Assembly: GCA_964006375.1 (NCBI GenBank)
Contig: OZ023270.1
Span: 72,940,082-73,004,081 of the forward strand
Direction: 5' to 3'
Source of the DNA: Tillus elongatus
Lineage: Eukaryota; Arthropoda; Insecta; Coleoptera; Cleridae
Length of the DNA stretch: 64,000 bases
Below the pieces are notes generated by a model. The model did no database searches. It was given only the letters and a program-made list of their open reading frames with translations, and was not told where the DNA came from. Position numbers and translations under genes: made by a program. Below are positions 10,310-22,479 of the stretch, piece by piece; position 1 is the first letter of the stretch; every line of letters starts with the position of its first letter.

Positions 10310-11419
10310 GAAGGGCTAGGACCTTCAAAAACCGATCCACAAGGAAGAGCAGCGGAGGCCTTTGCAGTTAGCAATTATTTGGCAAATATGGTTCAATAAC
10401 CTACTTACTTTCCTCGCATCCCAACACACAGCTCAAATCCCTTGGATCTCCTTCTTACTACAAAACCTGACTGCTATAAGATATCAGTCACCGTTCCCCT
10501 GGGTCGCTCAGACCACGGCATGGTCACTACTTCCTGTGCAATGCAACCCGAGGTCACACAGTCATCACACCCACGTATCGTTTGGCACTACAACTCCGCG
10601 AACTGGGACGAAATGCGAGATAACTTTTCCTCATTTCCATGGGCGTCTGTCTGCTTCTCTCATCCTGACACCTCTGATATCTCACAAAACGTCACCGAAA
10701 TTATCCAAGCTGGCATAGAATTATTTATTCCACGTACACAGAAAACCTCTGCAGCCACTCAAAAGCCCTGGTTCTCTAAATCCTGTGACAAGGCCAGACT
10801 TGAAAAGGTCAAAGCTCACAAAAAGCTTCTACACAATCCCAGTCAAGAAAACCGTCAAGCATTTAACGACGCAATAAACCGCTATGTCCGCATTCTTTCT
10901 TAGGCAAAAAACTCGTTTAATAACCACTTAAAAAACAAAGTTCTCTTAAGCTCCAGCGGCAGCAAACCCTTCTGGACTCTTGCTAAATCTATTGGGAATA
11001 ATTTCTGCAAGAGCACGTTCCCACCTCTTGTCTCAGGGGATGAAATTGTTTCTACCGCCCTGGGCAACGCTGAACTTTTTGCCTCGTTGTTCGCCGGCAA
11101 TTCTACTCTCAACCCACCTCCAAATGTTCAACCACCAACAGTCCCCCATGTCGCGCATAAAATGACTGATATCACTTTCAAAACTAAAAAGGTACGAAAG
11201 ATGCTCTCTTCTCTTAATACTAGGAAAGCCTCTGGCCTTGACGAGATCCCAGCAATTGTTCTCAAAAAATGCGCACCAGAACTTGCTCTGGTCCTGACTC
11301 GTCTGTTTCAGACATCTTACAATAGAGGCATATCCCCTAGTAACTGGAAAACTGCTCGAGTACAACCCGTCCCCAAGAAAGGATCCAAAGCGCTTTCTAG
11401 CAACTACATGCCTATTTCT
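10310..11419 (+). mobile_element. J-family retrotransposon copy J2, truncated at both ends
   Basis: It begins inside the endonuclease (matching GSSKTDPQGR) and keeps the reading frame from SNPLDLLLTTKPDCYKISVT through PLGRSDHGMVTTSC (the SDHG motif is intact here, unlike J1), then the linker region and the start of the RT (KASGLDEIPAIVLKKCAPEL, WKTARVQPVPKKGSKALSSN). It stops at 11419 within the palm-proximal YMPIS block. The linker 10870-11330 is exactly the segment missing from J1 and shows what was deleted there. The absence of a 3' end is unusual for a non-LTR copy and points to later deletion or rearrangement. Confidence 0.9.
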
Positions 11420-11599
11420 TAGACATGACTTTTATTTAAGCCATAATACAAGCTACATTTTAATAATTTCACCCAGAAAATCAGTTTTGTCAAAATTATT
11501 AGGCTGACGGCCTGATGGCATCGTATGCCACAGTGGCAAGCGTTTTAGTCTGTGAATTAAAACATCAGTGTTTTTACTAATTTACTTCATTTATTTTTC

Positions 11600-11970
11600 T
11601 GTGACATGGATCACCTAAGTGAACAAGAACGTATCGAAGTTTTAAAGATGATCTGTTATGGTGATCGTTAAAGGAGGTATGATGCTGTTTGGAATTTATT
11701 CAACGAGGTTCACCCTGACCTCCCACCCCTAATAGGTTTACGGTAAACATACTTCACCACAAATTTACTGAAACAGGGTATGAGATCCCCCAAGTTCGTC
11801 CGACCGCCTTGTAACTGATACTTCGGGCGAAAAGACGCTGGATGTATTGCTTGTTCTGCAAGAAACTCCCAAAACTTCTGCATTGGAACTTGTTAGAACG
11901 AACGAGATCTACAGACGTTCTGTACAGCGGATTCCGCATCCGCAAAAGTACCAAATCGTTAAAAACGCAC
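11600..11970 (+). pseudogene. Tc1/mariner-superfamily transposase N-terminal fragment
   Basis: Translating with one in-frame stop gives MDHLSEQERIEVLKMICYGD (11607-), then WNLFNEVHPDLPPL, the KFTETG turn at about 11765, and after a frameshift LLVLQETPKTSALELVRTNE and RRSVQRI (about 11840-11935). This is the helix-turn-helix arrangement seen at the N-terminus of the T1 transposase (VEERVEIITLFFKNDDCAN). The catalytic core is absent; a minus-strand RT fragment follows directly. Confidence 0.7.
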
Positions 11971-11974
11971 ACTC

Positions 11975-12690
11975 TAGACTACAACTTTAAGCCATCAGCA
12001 TAAAGTAAAACTTCAACATCAAACCGTTCAACAAGATCATTGATAGCCAGCAAAAACAGAAATGGACCAAGATTAGAGCCCTGAGGTATTCCAGATCAGG
12101 TAACAAACTTATCAGATTTATGACCCATATACTCCACAAAACTGTTCCTATTATACAAGTAGGACTTTATCAAGTCGATAAATTATGTCAAAGGCCTTCG
12201 AAAAGCCGGTGTAAATAACGTCAACCTGTCCACCCGTATCAAGACAATCCGAGACGTATTGAGTAAATTCAGCCAGGTTCGTTACAACAGATGGTTTTTG
12301 CATAAAACCGTGCTGCCTATCAGATGTCAAGTTCCTGACTAGATTATAAATCCTGCTGTAGAATACTATTTCGAAAACTTTTGCAAAGTCCGATAAGATA
12401 CCTATAGAACGATAATTATCTATGAGTCTTATCACCCTGCTTCAAAACAGGAATGATCTTACTTTCCTTCCACACAAGAGGAAATATGGACTCTTTTAAA
12501 CACAAATTAAACAGAAACGTCAATGGCTGACAAAATACAGTAGCGCAGTCTTTGACTAAAAAACTGGAAACATTATCTGGATCATGCACCAGATTGGGTT
12601 TCGATTTTCTCAGAGTCCAGAACCTCTTGTTCTTCGATTGCCGGCACACCAGAAACATGTTGCCCAGAAACATCATTTACGGGGTCAAAA
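11975..12690 (-). pseudogene. Jockey-superfamily reverse transcriptase fragment
   Basis: The minus strand reads FPLVWKESKIIPVLKQGDKT (about 12430-12490), then YRSIGILSDFAKVFEIVFYS (about 12350-12420), SDRQHGFMQKPSVVTNLAEF (about 12270-12330), and VIYTGFSKAFDIIYRLDKVL (about 12155-12215, palm motif with F..AFD), then near 12070-12110 the [16 protein letters not shown] block and a degraded YADGLK motif at about 11990, in which the second aspartate of YADD is changed. Frames shift at about 12420 and 12150. Both element ends are missing. It is a different family from J. Confidence 0.82.
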
Positions 12691-13940
12691 TTTGAGCCGG
12701 ATATAGAGTAAACTGCAATTCAATGATTTATAAAAAATGTGTTGTCATTTAAAAAATGTCGATGACGTCATATTTGAAAAGCGGGAGGGGGAGAAATGCA
12801 AATTTATACAAAAATGAGTATTTTTGAAAACTAGAGTTGACGTGTCCCAGAATTTCGTCAAAACACAAATCGCTCAAATTTAAATGAATTTATTCCATAA
12901 TTGTGCCGCTGACTGTATATTTTAAATAATGGTTGCTCTTCGATAAGTATTGTAGTATTACGTATTGAAAAGTTTTTTGCCTACTTATTATTAGTGAATA
13001 TTTATTAAAATATAATATACAAAGTGATTCTAAAGTTGTCAAAACAAAGATTCACTGAAATTAGCTGAACACTCTGTATCTCAGTAACGATGAGGATCAT
13101 CATACACCAAATTTTCAGTTTTGTTGTGATCACCTACCTGTACTGCGCACGTGGTTACCCTATCTACATTTCGCTCAGAATCACCTGGATACGTGCATAT
13201 TTCGGGTGAATCACCGAAAGGCATAGAAGGAGACAAAAATAAATGGCTACAAAACTTTTCTGGGGCGGCAAAAAATATACCTTTAGGCGTGGCAAATTAA
13301 CGATTTCTAATAATATGATTGATGATTTCTTGTTTTCAAACCCAATACTTAAAACATCTCGACACCTCTTTAGTGGTTAAAGTCCTCTTTCATTGATTGC
13401 AAGAGTCTTTTCATCAAAAATACAATATAACTCTTAAAACATTTTTTTTAATGTTCTGGCCTCGAGGTGAACGCATTCAGCCATTTTAAAACATACAAAG
13501 AAAAGCTGCTGAAACTGCAAAGTTATAATATATTTGTTCAGAATACGGAAGATCAATTACGAGAGAAGATTCTTATTTTCTGCCCCTGGCCTATTTTATA
13601 GGTACTCTATAGTTTTAACATCTGAACTTTTCAATGCCAAGTGCATTATTTTGCAGATTAATAAAATCACTTTTGTTTTTAGTGAGTTTTCGTAGAAAAA
13701 AATTTCCATATTCGGGATCAGTTTCAATTTTTATACGAGGCATCAGTTTCAATTTTTATAATTTTATATATACAGTTTGCCCATAAGTAAGGCACAAGGC
13801 CGTAACTTTTAAACCGAGAAAGGCATCAGACTTAAAATTTGTGAGGTTGCATAATGGATTATTTGCGACTAGTTGGTGGCATTATCGAAATTTTTTAAGC
13901 ACCCCTTTTTTGGAGGGTGAAAACTCTTTAATTTTGTATA
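12691..13940. other. AT-rich region, no gene recognised
   Basis: No ORF above background and no transposon blocks identified. A short segment near 13075-13160 (ctctgtatctcagtaacgat) looks like the edge of a repeat, but I cannot match it elsewhere in the window. Confidence 0.5.
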
Positions 13941-16658
13941 TTTTTTTATTTCAACAACACACCACGAGGGCTCACAGCCTAAATACTATCGTACCGTGGG
14001 TGTCGGCAAGGAGGAAAGAGGCAACTTGTTAATTCTGGACTTGAAGGTTCGGAGGAGAAGGAAAAACATGTGCCGGCAAGGAATTCCACAGCTTGGAAGT
14101 CCTCGGGACAAAAGAGCGGCCATAACAAGATGTTCTATGTCTAGTGACCTGGACAGTAAAAGAGTGCATTCGCTCTGTTCCCCTGGTAGATCTGTTGGGG
14201 GCAGCAGGTGGAAGAACTATGGAAGAAAGCTCATCTGAGCAGCACCCGTGCAGATATCTATGAGAGAGAGAGAGAGAGAGAGAGCGAGAGGGGGAGGGGG
14301 GGGGGTCACCAATGGCACGTCGGTGGGCAAGGAATGGCAGCCTTTGGGTGAGGGTAGGGTCACTGATGAGGCGTATAGCTCTCTTCTGAATGGATTCCAG
14401 GATAGCGAGTGTAGAACCGGCAGCGGCACCTCAGATGTGGGAGCAGTATTCGAGGTTTGGCCTTATTTGTGAAGTATATAAGATATAAGATTAGCTGGTG
14501 AAAAGTATTTGCGAGCCCGGAGGAAACCTAATCTCTTAGCAGCCGCTTTTGCAATTGATATGACATGTTGGTGCCAATTGAGATTTCGATCCACAGAAAT
14601 GCCAACAAGTGAAAAGGACTCATTACTTTGAATAACTTGGTTGTTCATTGTGATGGGTCTAGGGCTGGTGTATCTCTTATGAGATAGAAAGCAAGACAGA
14701 TTTGGTGGAATTGTACAAGATTTCTACTTCCCCAGTATATTTTTTGGAGATCCACAGAGACAGAGCCCTCCATGAGTCTGCGATCCTCATCTAATTGGGC
14801 TAAAGAGACAGGCTTAGAATATTGTATATTTGAGTGGAGGGTGCTGTCATCCGCGTAACTGTGAACTGGATTGGATGTGCTAGAGAGGAGGTCATTGGTG
14901 TGGAGAAGAAACAAAGTAGGGGCTAAAGCTGAACCTTGAGAGACTCCTGCATTCATTGGATACAGTTTAGAGGAATGGTCATCCACGACAACAGAAATGC
15001 TCCGGTTGGAGAGGAAATTTGCTGTCCAGGTACAGAGTTTTGGTGGTAGGCCATAGGCCGGAAGTTTATTAAGCAGCGCTGCGTGCCAGATCTGGTTGAA
15101 TGCTTTGGATATGTCTAGAGCGACAATCTGGGATTCACCGTGTAGTTCCATAGACTTGCTCGAAGAATGTGAAAAAAGTTCAGCCTTACCCAGGGCGGTA
15201 GAAACAATTTCATCCCCTGAAACAAGAGGTGGGAACGTGCTCTTGCAGAAATTATTCCCAACAGATTTAGCAAGAGTCCAGAAGGGTTTGCTGCCGTTCA
15301 AGCTTGAGAGGACTTTGTTTTTAATGTGGTTATTAAACGAGTTTTTTGCCTCAGTAAGAATGCGGACATAGCGGTTTCTTGCGTCGTTAAATGATTGACG
15401 GTTTTCTTGACTGGGATTGTGTAGAAGCGTTTTGTGAGCTTTGACCTTTTCAAGTCTGGCCTTGTCACAGGATTTAGAGAACCAGGGCTTTTGAGTGGTT
15501 GAAGAGGTTTTCTGTGTACGTGGAATAAATCATTCCATGCCAGCTTGGATAAGTTCGGTGACGTTTTGTGAGATATCAGAAGGGGGTCAGGATGAGAGAA
15601 GCAGGCAGACGCCCATGGAAATGAGGAAAAGAAATCCCGCATTTCGTCCCAGTTCGCGGAGTTGTAGTGCCAAACGATACGTGGGTGTGATGACTATGTG
15701 GCCTCAGGCGGCATTGCGCAGGAAGCAGTGACTATGCCGTGGTCTGAGCGACCAAGGGGGGCGGTGACTGATGTCTTATAGCATTCAGCTTTTGTAGTAA
15801 GGAGATCCAAGGGATTTGAGCTGTGTGTTGGGATACGAGGAAAGTAAGTAGGTTGCTGAACCATATTGGCTAAAGAATTGCGAACTGCAAAGGCCTCCGC
15901 TGCTCTCCCTTGTGGATCGGTTTTTGAAGATCCTAGCCATTCCTTATTGTGGACATTGAAGTCACCAAGAATAGTGACCTCGGAGGAAGGATATGCAGAA
16001 ATCATTTAGTCGGTTTTTTCAGAAAGGTAGTCAAAGAGCTGGACAAAGTTGTTGTCAGAAGGTGACTAGTAAATGCAACAGATGAATTTAGGTGCAGCCC
16101 TGAGAGATAGTTTTATCCATAGTATGTCTTTCCTTCCAGCTTCTAAAATGAGGAGTCTGGTGCAGGGTAGATTGCTACGGACGTATGCGCACACGCCTCC
16201 ATGCAATCTAAAGGAAATAAGGAGCTCACACCCCGGGAAATTAAGGTGATTGGTGGCTGTTTTGGCACTGATTTGGGTTTCGGTGAGGAAGAGGAGTTGG
16301 GGTCCCTCTCCCGTAGATCCGAATGGTGGGGTATTTTACCTCCGGAATATTTTGTACCATGAGGAGCCATCATCATTTTTGCTTATAAGGGAAACCGACT
16401 CATACACCAGAACCGGAAACGTCCGTTGGGACTTCACCGGCCCCTTGATGTATGGGGTGGTACCTCCTCGGGCGTGAAAAAAATCCTTTACTATTGCGTA
16501 AAGGAAAATTCCACTACCACCTGCTATGGATTGGATTGGATCAATGTCTACCCCTTTAAAAATAAGATTAATAAAGGGACTATCAATGGTCCAATAGTTA
16601 TGCCCTTCGACATAGTAGGAGGATACAAAACATTATCATTTTGTATCCATGCCTATTG
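13941..16658 (-). mobile_element. J-family retrotransposon copy J3, internally deleted, with 5' extension
   Basis: It has the 3' end (tttatttcaacaacacacca) at 13941 and a 5' region to 16523, then a 135-base 5' extension (16524-16658) shared with J1. Internally, AELFS is fused to HSSSKSMELHGESQIV at about 15155-15165, removing roughly 490 bases that J4 retains. A second deletion near 16310 removes the start of the endonuclease. The 218-codon frame 14645-15301 holds VALDISKAFNQIWH and YADDSTLHSN, so both palm motifs are intact. The endonuclease piece at 15694-16005 has VTILGDFNVHNKEW. A GA-rich microsatellite sits at 14260-14300 inside the C-terminal coding region. Confidence 0.92.
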
Positions 16659-17380
16659 TAATTGTATCGAATTTGCAAAAAAAATAATCGCTTATGACGA
16701 GATCACGGCCTTGAGACTTTTGAAAATTTTCTGCAAGCAGTAACCACAAGACAGTGAACTATATATAGTTCTCTGTTATAAAATAATAATAATAAGTGTC
16801 CAGGCTTTTTAGTTTTTAGTTTTCTTTACGTACTTTTCACCTGTCTAATTATTCTTTTAAATTAAATTCCCATATAGGTACTTGTATTTTGCCTGAACAA
16901 ATGTGTCCCAAAACAGTGATAGTAATAATAGGCGAAAACCGTTCGGATATTCCATGCTTTTAAACTTAAATTTAACAGTAGAATGTATCGATTACGGTGA
17001 ACAATAAAAAACCAGAATCCAATACACTTTAATCGTAAAATTTAAATGTATAGAACAAACCGCATCCGAATGTAATATGTAACCTTGAAATAATTGTTCC
17101 AATCAAGCTAACTAATCAGTATGTTGTATGTGAATATTAAATGAAACTCATAAAAAAATCTGCTGGTAAAATGTATAAACTGTAACTTATCCCATACGGC
17201 TTCTTGAAAAAAGAGTTTTAATGAAAAATTTGTGGAAAAAGTTATGATTCGTGCTCGCACATTTAATTATGTCATTATTTAGTCATCACTGGGAATTATC
17301 GATTTTACAACTCTTGCCATGATTGTGCACGTGGATATGCTGGCGGTTCGTGATTAAATATTTAATTGTAACAAAATCTG
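16659..17380. other. AT-rich region, no gene recognised
   Basis: No coding or structural feature supported. Confidence 0.5.
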
Positions 17381-18330
17381 GAGGCAGCAATTGCGTTTTG
17401 GTAGCGAAATTTCATAATTATCCTTCAAACCTCGAAAAGTTTCAAGTAAAAAAGCCTGGACGTAGCAAGTGTGTTATGGTGGTGAATTTTCATTAAAATG
17501 TTTTTAAGAGCAAATATGTCTTCTTTTTTATAAAAGCAGGCATCAAATTTGGTTACAGTATAACCTACATAGTACAAACACTGTACTATATTTTATCAAA
17601 ATAACTTTGTTTGAAAATGTCTGAAAAAAACTTGTTTCCTAGCCAACGAACCTTAGGTTAATAGCAAATTGAGTTATTGAAATGTGTAGCATTTAACAAA
17701 AATTCGCTACCATAACGCACTTGCTGCGCCCTGAATTTTTTGCTTACAAACGTGCATTATATTTCAATGAAAATTGCAAAAGTGCAATAATATGTTCGAC
17801 TAAAAAAAATAATTTGTTTCACCAACGGGTTATGGGTCGTCTTGTGATTGTAAAAATAATTAAATAAAAACAATTCTTTCTAATATCTTGTACAATAGCG
17901 CATATATTACTGTAAAAATGCGCCACCCTATATATACGTAAACAAATAAAAACTGAAACTAACCCCGGATATGGGTTCTAGGGGGCTTAGTTCGCCAATT
18001 TGAAGAAATCTTTTCCAAAGTAGCGGTCTTCTCAATGGCGAATTTTATCCACGAAAATTAGGTAAAAATGATAGACCAGTAAACCATATACCCTTTAACT
18101 AAAACTACTGCCAAAGCATCAGAAAAACGGTCTAGTTGAAATAGTTTTCTGCGAATATTTTAGTAAAATAAAGAACAACGGTTGAAAGTGAAACTTCGGC
18201 TTTGTAAATAAACACACTTGTTGCCATATTTTCTCTACGTAACCCGTATTCCGTCCTTGTTATTTGCCTAAAAGTTGCCAAGTTTGCCCGTTAAGCCGAT
18301 AGGTCACTTGATATACAAATAAGATACAAT
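17381..18330. repeat. Repeat K block with embedded MITE
   Basis: The block carries end motifs at 17381 and 17454 in one orientation and at 17734 in the other. It also carries the internal blocks ctagggggcttagttcgcc (about 17980) and acttcggctttgtaaataaa (about 18195). The same blocks recur at 18950-19300, 26965-27240 and, inverted, at 51900-53240. Noncoding. Confidence 0.65.
17454..17734. mobile_element. MITE-like element with ~33-bp terminal inverted repeats
   Basis: The left end tggacgtagcaagtgtgtta and the right end taacgcacttgctgcgccc are imperfect inverted repeats of about 33 bases around a 215-base AT-rich interior without coding potential. The same end motif is scattered through the window at more than six places. 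No clear target duplication was seen. Confidence 0.5.
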
Positions 18331-18782
18331 TTTGTGAAGTGCTACATATATTCCACGCTTCTGTATGGGGTTGAGGCGTGGACGCTAAAGGCTGGCGGTC
18401 TAAACAGACTTGAGGCATTCGAAATGTGGGTGTATCGACGAATGTTGCGAGTTCCTTGGACTGCTCACACCACAAATGTGGAGGTTTTGCATCGTATGGG
18501 CAGAGAACGTGAACTCATCGAAATCATAAAAAAAGCGAAAAACTGCATATCTCGGTCATGTAATGAGACACCATAGATATGAATTTCTACAACTCATGAT
18601 AGAGGGTAAGATCGAAGGTAGACGTAGACCGGGACGCAGGCAGTGCTCCTGGCTTAAGAACATACGAAATTGGACAGGATTGGGTTCAAACACTTTGCTG
18701 AAAAGGGCACAAGACAGAGAAGAATTCGCCAAAATTGTTGCCGATCTTCGATAGGAGAACGCACTCGAAGAAGAAGAAGAAG
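18331..18782 (+). pseudogene. RTE-like non-LTR retrotransposon, 3' end only
   Basis: The C-terminal part of an RTE-type endonuclease-RT polyprotein: YIYSTLLYGVEAWTLKAGGL (about 18345-18405), FEMWVYRRMLRVPWTAHTTN (about 18420-18480), VEVLHRMGRERELIEIIK, a frameshift near 18545, then RHHRYEFLQLMIEGKIEGRR and RPGRRQCSWLKNIRNWTGLG to DREEFAKIVADLR at 18752. It closes with GAA trinucleotide repeats (about 18767-18782), the microsatellite tail typical of these elements. The RT palm and endonuclease are absent, as expected of a 5'-truncated copy. It interrupts repeat K between two sequences that are contiguous in the second K copy at 19100-19150. Confidence 0.88.
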
Positions 18783-19458
18783 ACAAACTATAAAGTTTTG
18801 GAAGTAATTATTCTGGTACTTCTTGACCTTTTTGCGTCAAAAAACTGAATCTTTGTAATATACAATATATTTTGTTATCGACTCAAAATATTTTGGTTTT
18901 GTGCATTTGTCTGGTCATCAATAGCACAAAAAAATATTTTTTTACATGCCTAGCATCAGAAAAGGGGTCTAATTGAAATGGTTTTCTGCAAATATTTTAG
19001 TAAAATGAAGAACAACAACGGTTGAAGCTGAAACTTCGGTTTTGTAAATAAATACACTTCTTGCCCTATTTTCTCTACGTAATCCGTATTCCGTCCTTGT
19101 TCTTTGCCTAAAAGTTGCCAATTTTGATGTTTTAAGAAGAAAAACTATAAAATCTTGAAAGTAATTATTCTGGTACTTCTTGACCTTTTTGTGTCAAAAA
19201 AACTTAATCTTTGTCTGTAATATACAATATATTTTGTTATTGACACAACATATTTTGGTTTTGTGCGTTTGTCTGCTCATCAATAGCACCCAAAATTTGT
19301 TTGTTTACATGCATATTCCTTTCTTTTTAACCTAGAGATTTAAATTTTGGTACGTAGTATACTTTTTACCAAATTTGGTTTCCATAACTTTGTCATTCCC
19401 GGAAAAACTGGTCAGATTTTTCCTGGCTAACAAATAACGAACTTATTAAGTTATCAAT

Positions 19459-19546
<88 letters not shown>

Positions 19547-19800
19547 TTGGGGGCCTAGTTCGCGCTCATTTGAAGACATTTTTTCAAAATTCAAAATTTG
19601 CGATCTCATTAATCTTTTCTACGAAAATACTCTAAAATTTTTCTCCGAAAATAATGAAGTGTTTGTTGAAATTTGGTATACAAGCTGAAGATTTAATTAA
19701 TTACATACCAAAAGTTTCTAGAGTAATAGGAAACTAAGTTATTACATTTTATAATACGAATTCGCTACCATAACGTACTTGCTGCATCCAGACTTTTGCC
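18783..19800. repeat. Repeat K, tandemly duplicated block and (TA)n
   Basis: 18950-19310 duplicates 18115-18310 plus 18783-18945 (shared ccgtattccgtccttgtt, gtaattattctggtacttct, atatacaatatattttgtta). Copy one is split by the RTE-like insertion; copy two is continuous. The block ends at 19795 with the inverted end motif ctaccataacgtacttgctg. Confidence 0.7.
19459..19544. repeat. (TA)n microsatellite
   Basis: Uninterrupted TA dinucleotides within repeat K. Confidence 0.98.
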
Positions 19801-20002
19801 ACTGGTTTTGTATAATTTGTCTGTTTATAGATTTATTGACTGGTAAGAGGGTAATTATTAAAAAAATTGTGTTGTGAAATAAAAGCGTAGGTGTAAAACT
19901 TTTAAATCACAAACTATACGAGGTATTAAAAATTACCTACTCTACATTAAAAAACGCAATCAATTTTTGAAGTAAAATGTTATACAGTGTGAAACAGCCA
20001 CT

Positions 20003-21404
20003 TTATTTTTTATTTCAACAACACACCACGAGGGCTCACAGCCTAAATACTATCGTACCGTGGGTGTCGACAAGGAGGAAAGAGGCAACTTGTTAATTAT
20101 GGACTTAAAAGTTTGGAGGAGAAGGAAAAACATGTGCCGGCAAGGAATTCCACAACTTGGAAGTCCTCGGGACAAAAGAGCGGGCATAACAAGATTTTCT
20201 ATGTCTGGTGACCTGGACAGTAAAAGGGTGCATTCGCTCTGTTCCCCTGGTAGATCTGTTGGGGCCAGCAGGTGGAGGAACTATGGAAGAAAGCTCCTCC
20301 GAGCAGTGTCCGTTCAGATATCTGTAAAAGATAGAGGTCACCAACGGCACGTCGGTGAGCAAGGGATGGCAGCCTTTAGGTGAGGGTAGGGTCACCGATG
20401 AGACGTATAGCTCTCTTCCGAATGGAGTCCAGGATAGCGAGCGTAGAAGCGGCACCCCAATGTAGGAGCAGTATTCGAGGTTTGGCCTTATTTGTGAAGT
20501 ATATAAGGTATAGACATTAGCTGATAAAAAGTATTTGCGAGCCCGGAAGAGGAAACCTAATTTCTTAGCAGCCGCTTCTGCAATTGATGTGACATGTTGG
20601 TGCCATTTGAGATTTCGATCCACAGAAATGCCAACAAGTGAAAAGGACTCATTACTTTGAATAACTAGGTTGTTCATTGTGATGGGTCTAGGGCTGGTGT
20701 ATCTCTTATGAGATAGAAGGCAAGACTGAGATTTGGTGCAGTTGAATTGTACAAAATTTCTACTTCCCCAGTCCGATATTTTTTGGAGATCCACAGAGAC
20801 AGAACCCTCCATGAGTCTGCGATCCTCATCTAATTGGGCTAAAGAGACAGGCTTAGAATAGTGTGTATTTGAGTGCAGGGTGCTGTCGTCCGCGTAACTG
20901 TGAATTGGGTTGAATGTGCTAGAGAGGAAGTCATTGATGTGGAGAAGAAACAAAGTAGGGGCTAAAGCTGAACCTTGAGGGACTCCTGCATTAATTGGAT
21001 ACAGTTTAGAGGAATGGCCATCCACGACAACAGAAATGCTCCGGTTGGAGAGGAAATTTGCAGTCCAGGTACAGAGTTTTGGTGGTAGGCCATAGGCCGG
21101 TAGTTTATTAAGCAGCGCTGCGTGCCAGACCTGGTCGAATGCTTTGGATATGTCTAGAGCGACAATCTGGGATTCACCGTGTAGTTCCATGTACTTGTTC
21201 CAAGAATGGGTGACAAAGGAAAGGAGGTCGGCAGTTGATGTGCGTTGACGGAATCCATACTGCCTGTTGTTGATTAGAGTGTGTTTTTCAAGAAATTTTA
21301 GTAATTCGGTGTTTATATACTTTCCCATCACTTTAGAGACGACTGAAAGGAGATCAATAGGTCGGTAGTTTCTAGGAAGCGCTTTGGATCCTTTTTTGGG
21401 GACG
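20003..21404 (-). mobile_element. J-family retrotransposon copy J5, 5'-truncated, longest open RT
   Basis: It has the 3' end at 20003 and truncates at 21404 within the PKKGSK block. The minus strand keeps one open frame of 408 codons (20105-21331). The flanks do not show a convincing target-site duplication. Confidence 0.93.
20105..21331 (-). pseudogene. J5 reverse transcriptase, 408-codon open frame (partial ORF2)
   Basis: From MMGKYINTELLKFLEKHTL the frame runs through INNRQYGFRQRTSTADLLSF, VALDISKAFDQVWHAALLNK (first palm aspartates, about residue 80), FLSNRSISVVVDGHSSKLYP, NAGVPQGSALAPTLFLLHIN (about 130) and SYADDSTLHSN (about 155; catalytic YADD intact), then the thumb VGISVDRNLKWHQHVTSIAE and the C-terminal SFVPRTSKLWNSLPAHVFPS. 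It stops one block before the usual end. The endonuclease and RT fingers are missing, so it cannot be autonomous. It is the best preserved RT domain in the window and probably the youngest J copy. Confidence 0.9.
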
Positions 21405-21424
21405 GAATGGGAAATGGAATAAAT

Positions 21425-22233
21425 TCAGAATCTCGGTTATTGTGTATGTTCATTAAATATCCCGAAACACGTCAATTTTAGATTAAAACATGACATCCTG
21501 TAATGTGAAAACTTCACCCCTACATGCAATCCTTAAGTCAGTTAAATCGGGTGGTTTAGTTTTGTGTACCATACTTTTCACTCTCCCCCCAAGAAAAAGT
21601 CTATTAGCGTAAGATCGGCTGATCGTGCTGGCCATTATCGCCTCCCTATCCACCAAGTTGGAAATATTAAGTCGAGGTTTTGCCGAACATTGATTTGGCA
21701 ATTTGCTGGTGCTCCATCCTGCTGGAACCATACATTCGCCGGAACTTTTGGGTTTGCTCGATTAGGATATAAGTTTGCCAAAGTTGGCACGACATTATTT
21801 TGGAGCAGTGCTAAATAATTATATCCATTCAAATCGCCATCATTGAAAAGGGGACCAATGACATGGTTTCCAACGATTCCTGCCCAAACACTAATCTTTT
21901 CAGGGTATTACCTATGTTCTTCTCTCATCCAGTGTGGATTTTCTTTAGGCCAGTGGCGACAATTTTGACGATTAGCATGGCCGTGAAATGTACTGCGCTA
22001 ATCAGAAAACAAAACATGTTTTAGTTAGACAACATTGTTATCTACCATTTCCATAATTTTTTCACAAAAAGACGTTATTCTATTAAAATCTTCTTCCATG
22101 AGCTCCTTAGTTTGTATCAATTTATAGGGATGCATTTTTCAATATTCGAATAATCGATGAATGCCTCGTTCAATGTGATCGTGTTTTATCTCCGTAACCA
22201 ATCATCTGTAAAATTGTTACTTTATGCATTTCT
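21425..22233 (-). pseudogene. Tc1/mariner-superfamily transposase relic T4
   Basis: The minus strand reads MHKVTILQMIGYGDKTRSH (about 22170-22230, start of the helix-turn-helix), then directly RGIHRLFEY and MHPYKLIQTKELMEEDFN (about 22085-22140), so most of the DNA-binding domain is deleted. It continues as a degraded SDECTFHLNG-type block (about 22000), the HWMREEH and YPEKISVWAGIVGNHVIGPL block (about 21860-21935), VWFQQDGAPANCQINVRQNL (about 21680-21735; second catalytic D present) and TWWIGRREAI. The third acidic motif region is substituted (STISRSYANRLFLGG for a SPDLTPLDFFLWG-type block). The N-terminus is interrupted at 22234 by an inverted Penelope-like dimer. Confidence 0.8.
22221..22233 (+). 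repeat. 13-bp target-site duplication, left copy
   Basis: The sequence tttatgcatttct is identical to 22480-22492 and brackets the inverted element 22234-22479. Confidence 0.8.
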
Positions 22234-22479
22234 CTAAGTACTAAGTGAAGATTGGAACCTGTGATGAGCACTGATAAGTACACTCGGAGAACCCAAATCA
22301 CCACAGCACATTTAAAAAGACCTGACGATCGTTTCACTAACCAAGTTAGCGTCATCCGAGGATGAAAATTTCTGAATTACAATTTTTCATCCTCGCATCA
22401 CGCTAGCTTGGTTAGTGAAACGATCGTCAGGTCTTTTAAAATGTGTTGTGGTGATTTGGGTTCTCCAAGTGTACTTATA
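22234..22479. mobile_element. Inverted dimer of a Penelope-like element terminus with hammerhead-like motifs
   Basis: Two arms (about 22263-22370 and 22381-22479) are inverted copies around a 10-base centre. Each contains the tract gtgaaacgatcgtcaggtct (or its complement) preceded by a potential stem gctaac/gttagt, then gtggtgatttgggttctcc and agtgtactta. The right arm's sequence reappears in direct form at 24413-24480, where the CTGANGA box is perfect. Head-to-head partial copies with a target duplication are a known habit of Penelope-like elements. No GIY-YIG/RT coding region is present. The family assignment is inference. Confidence 0.55.

Noticed and set aside
14248..14472. Frame with RERERERARGGGG
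   Set aside because: Antisense reading of a GA microsatellite inside J3.
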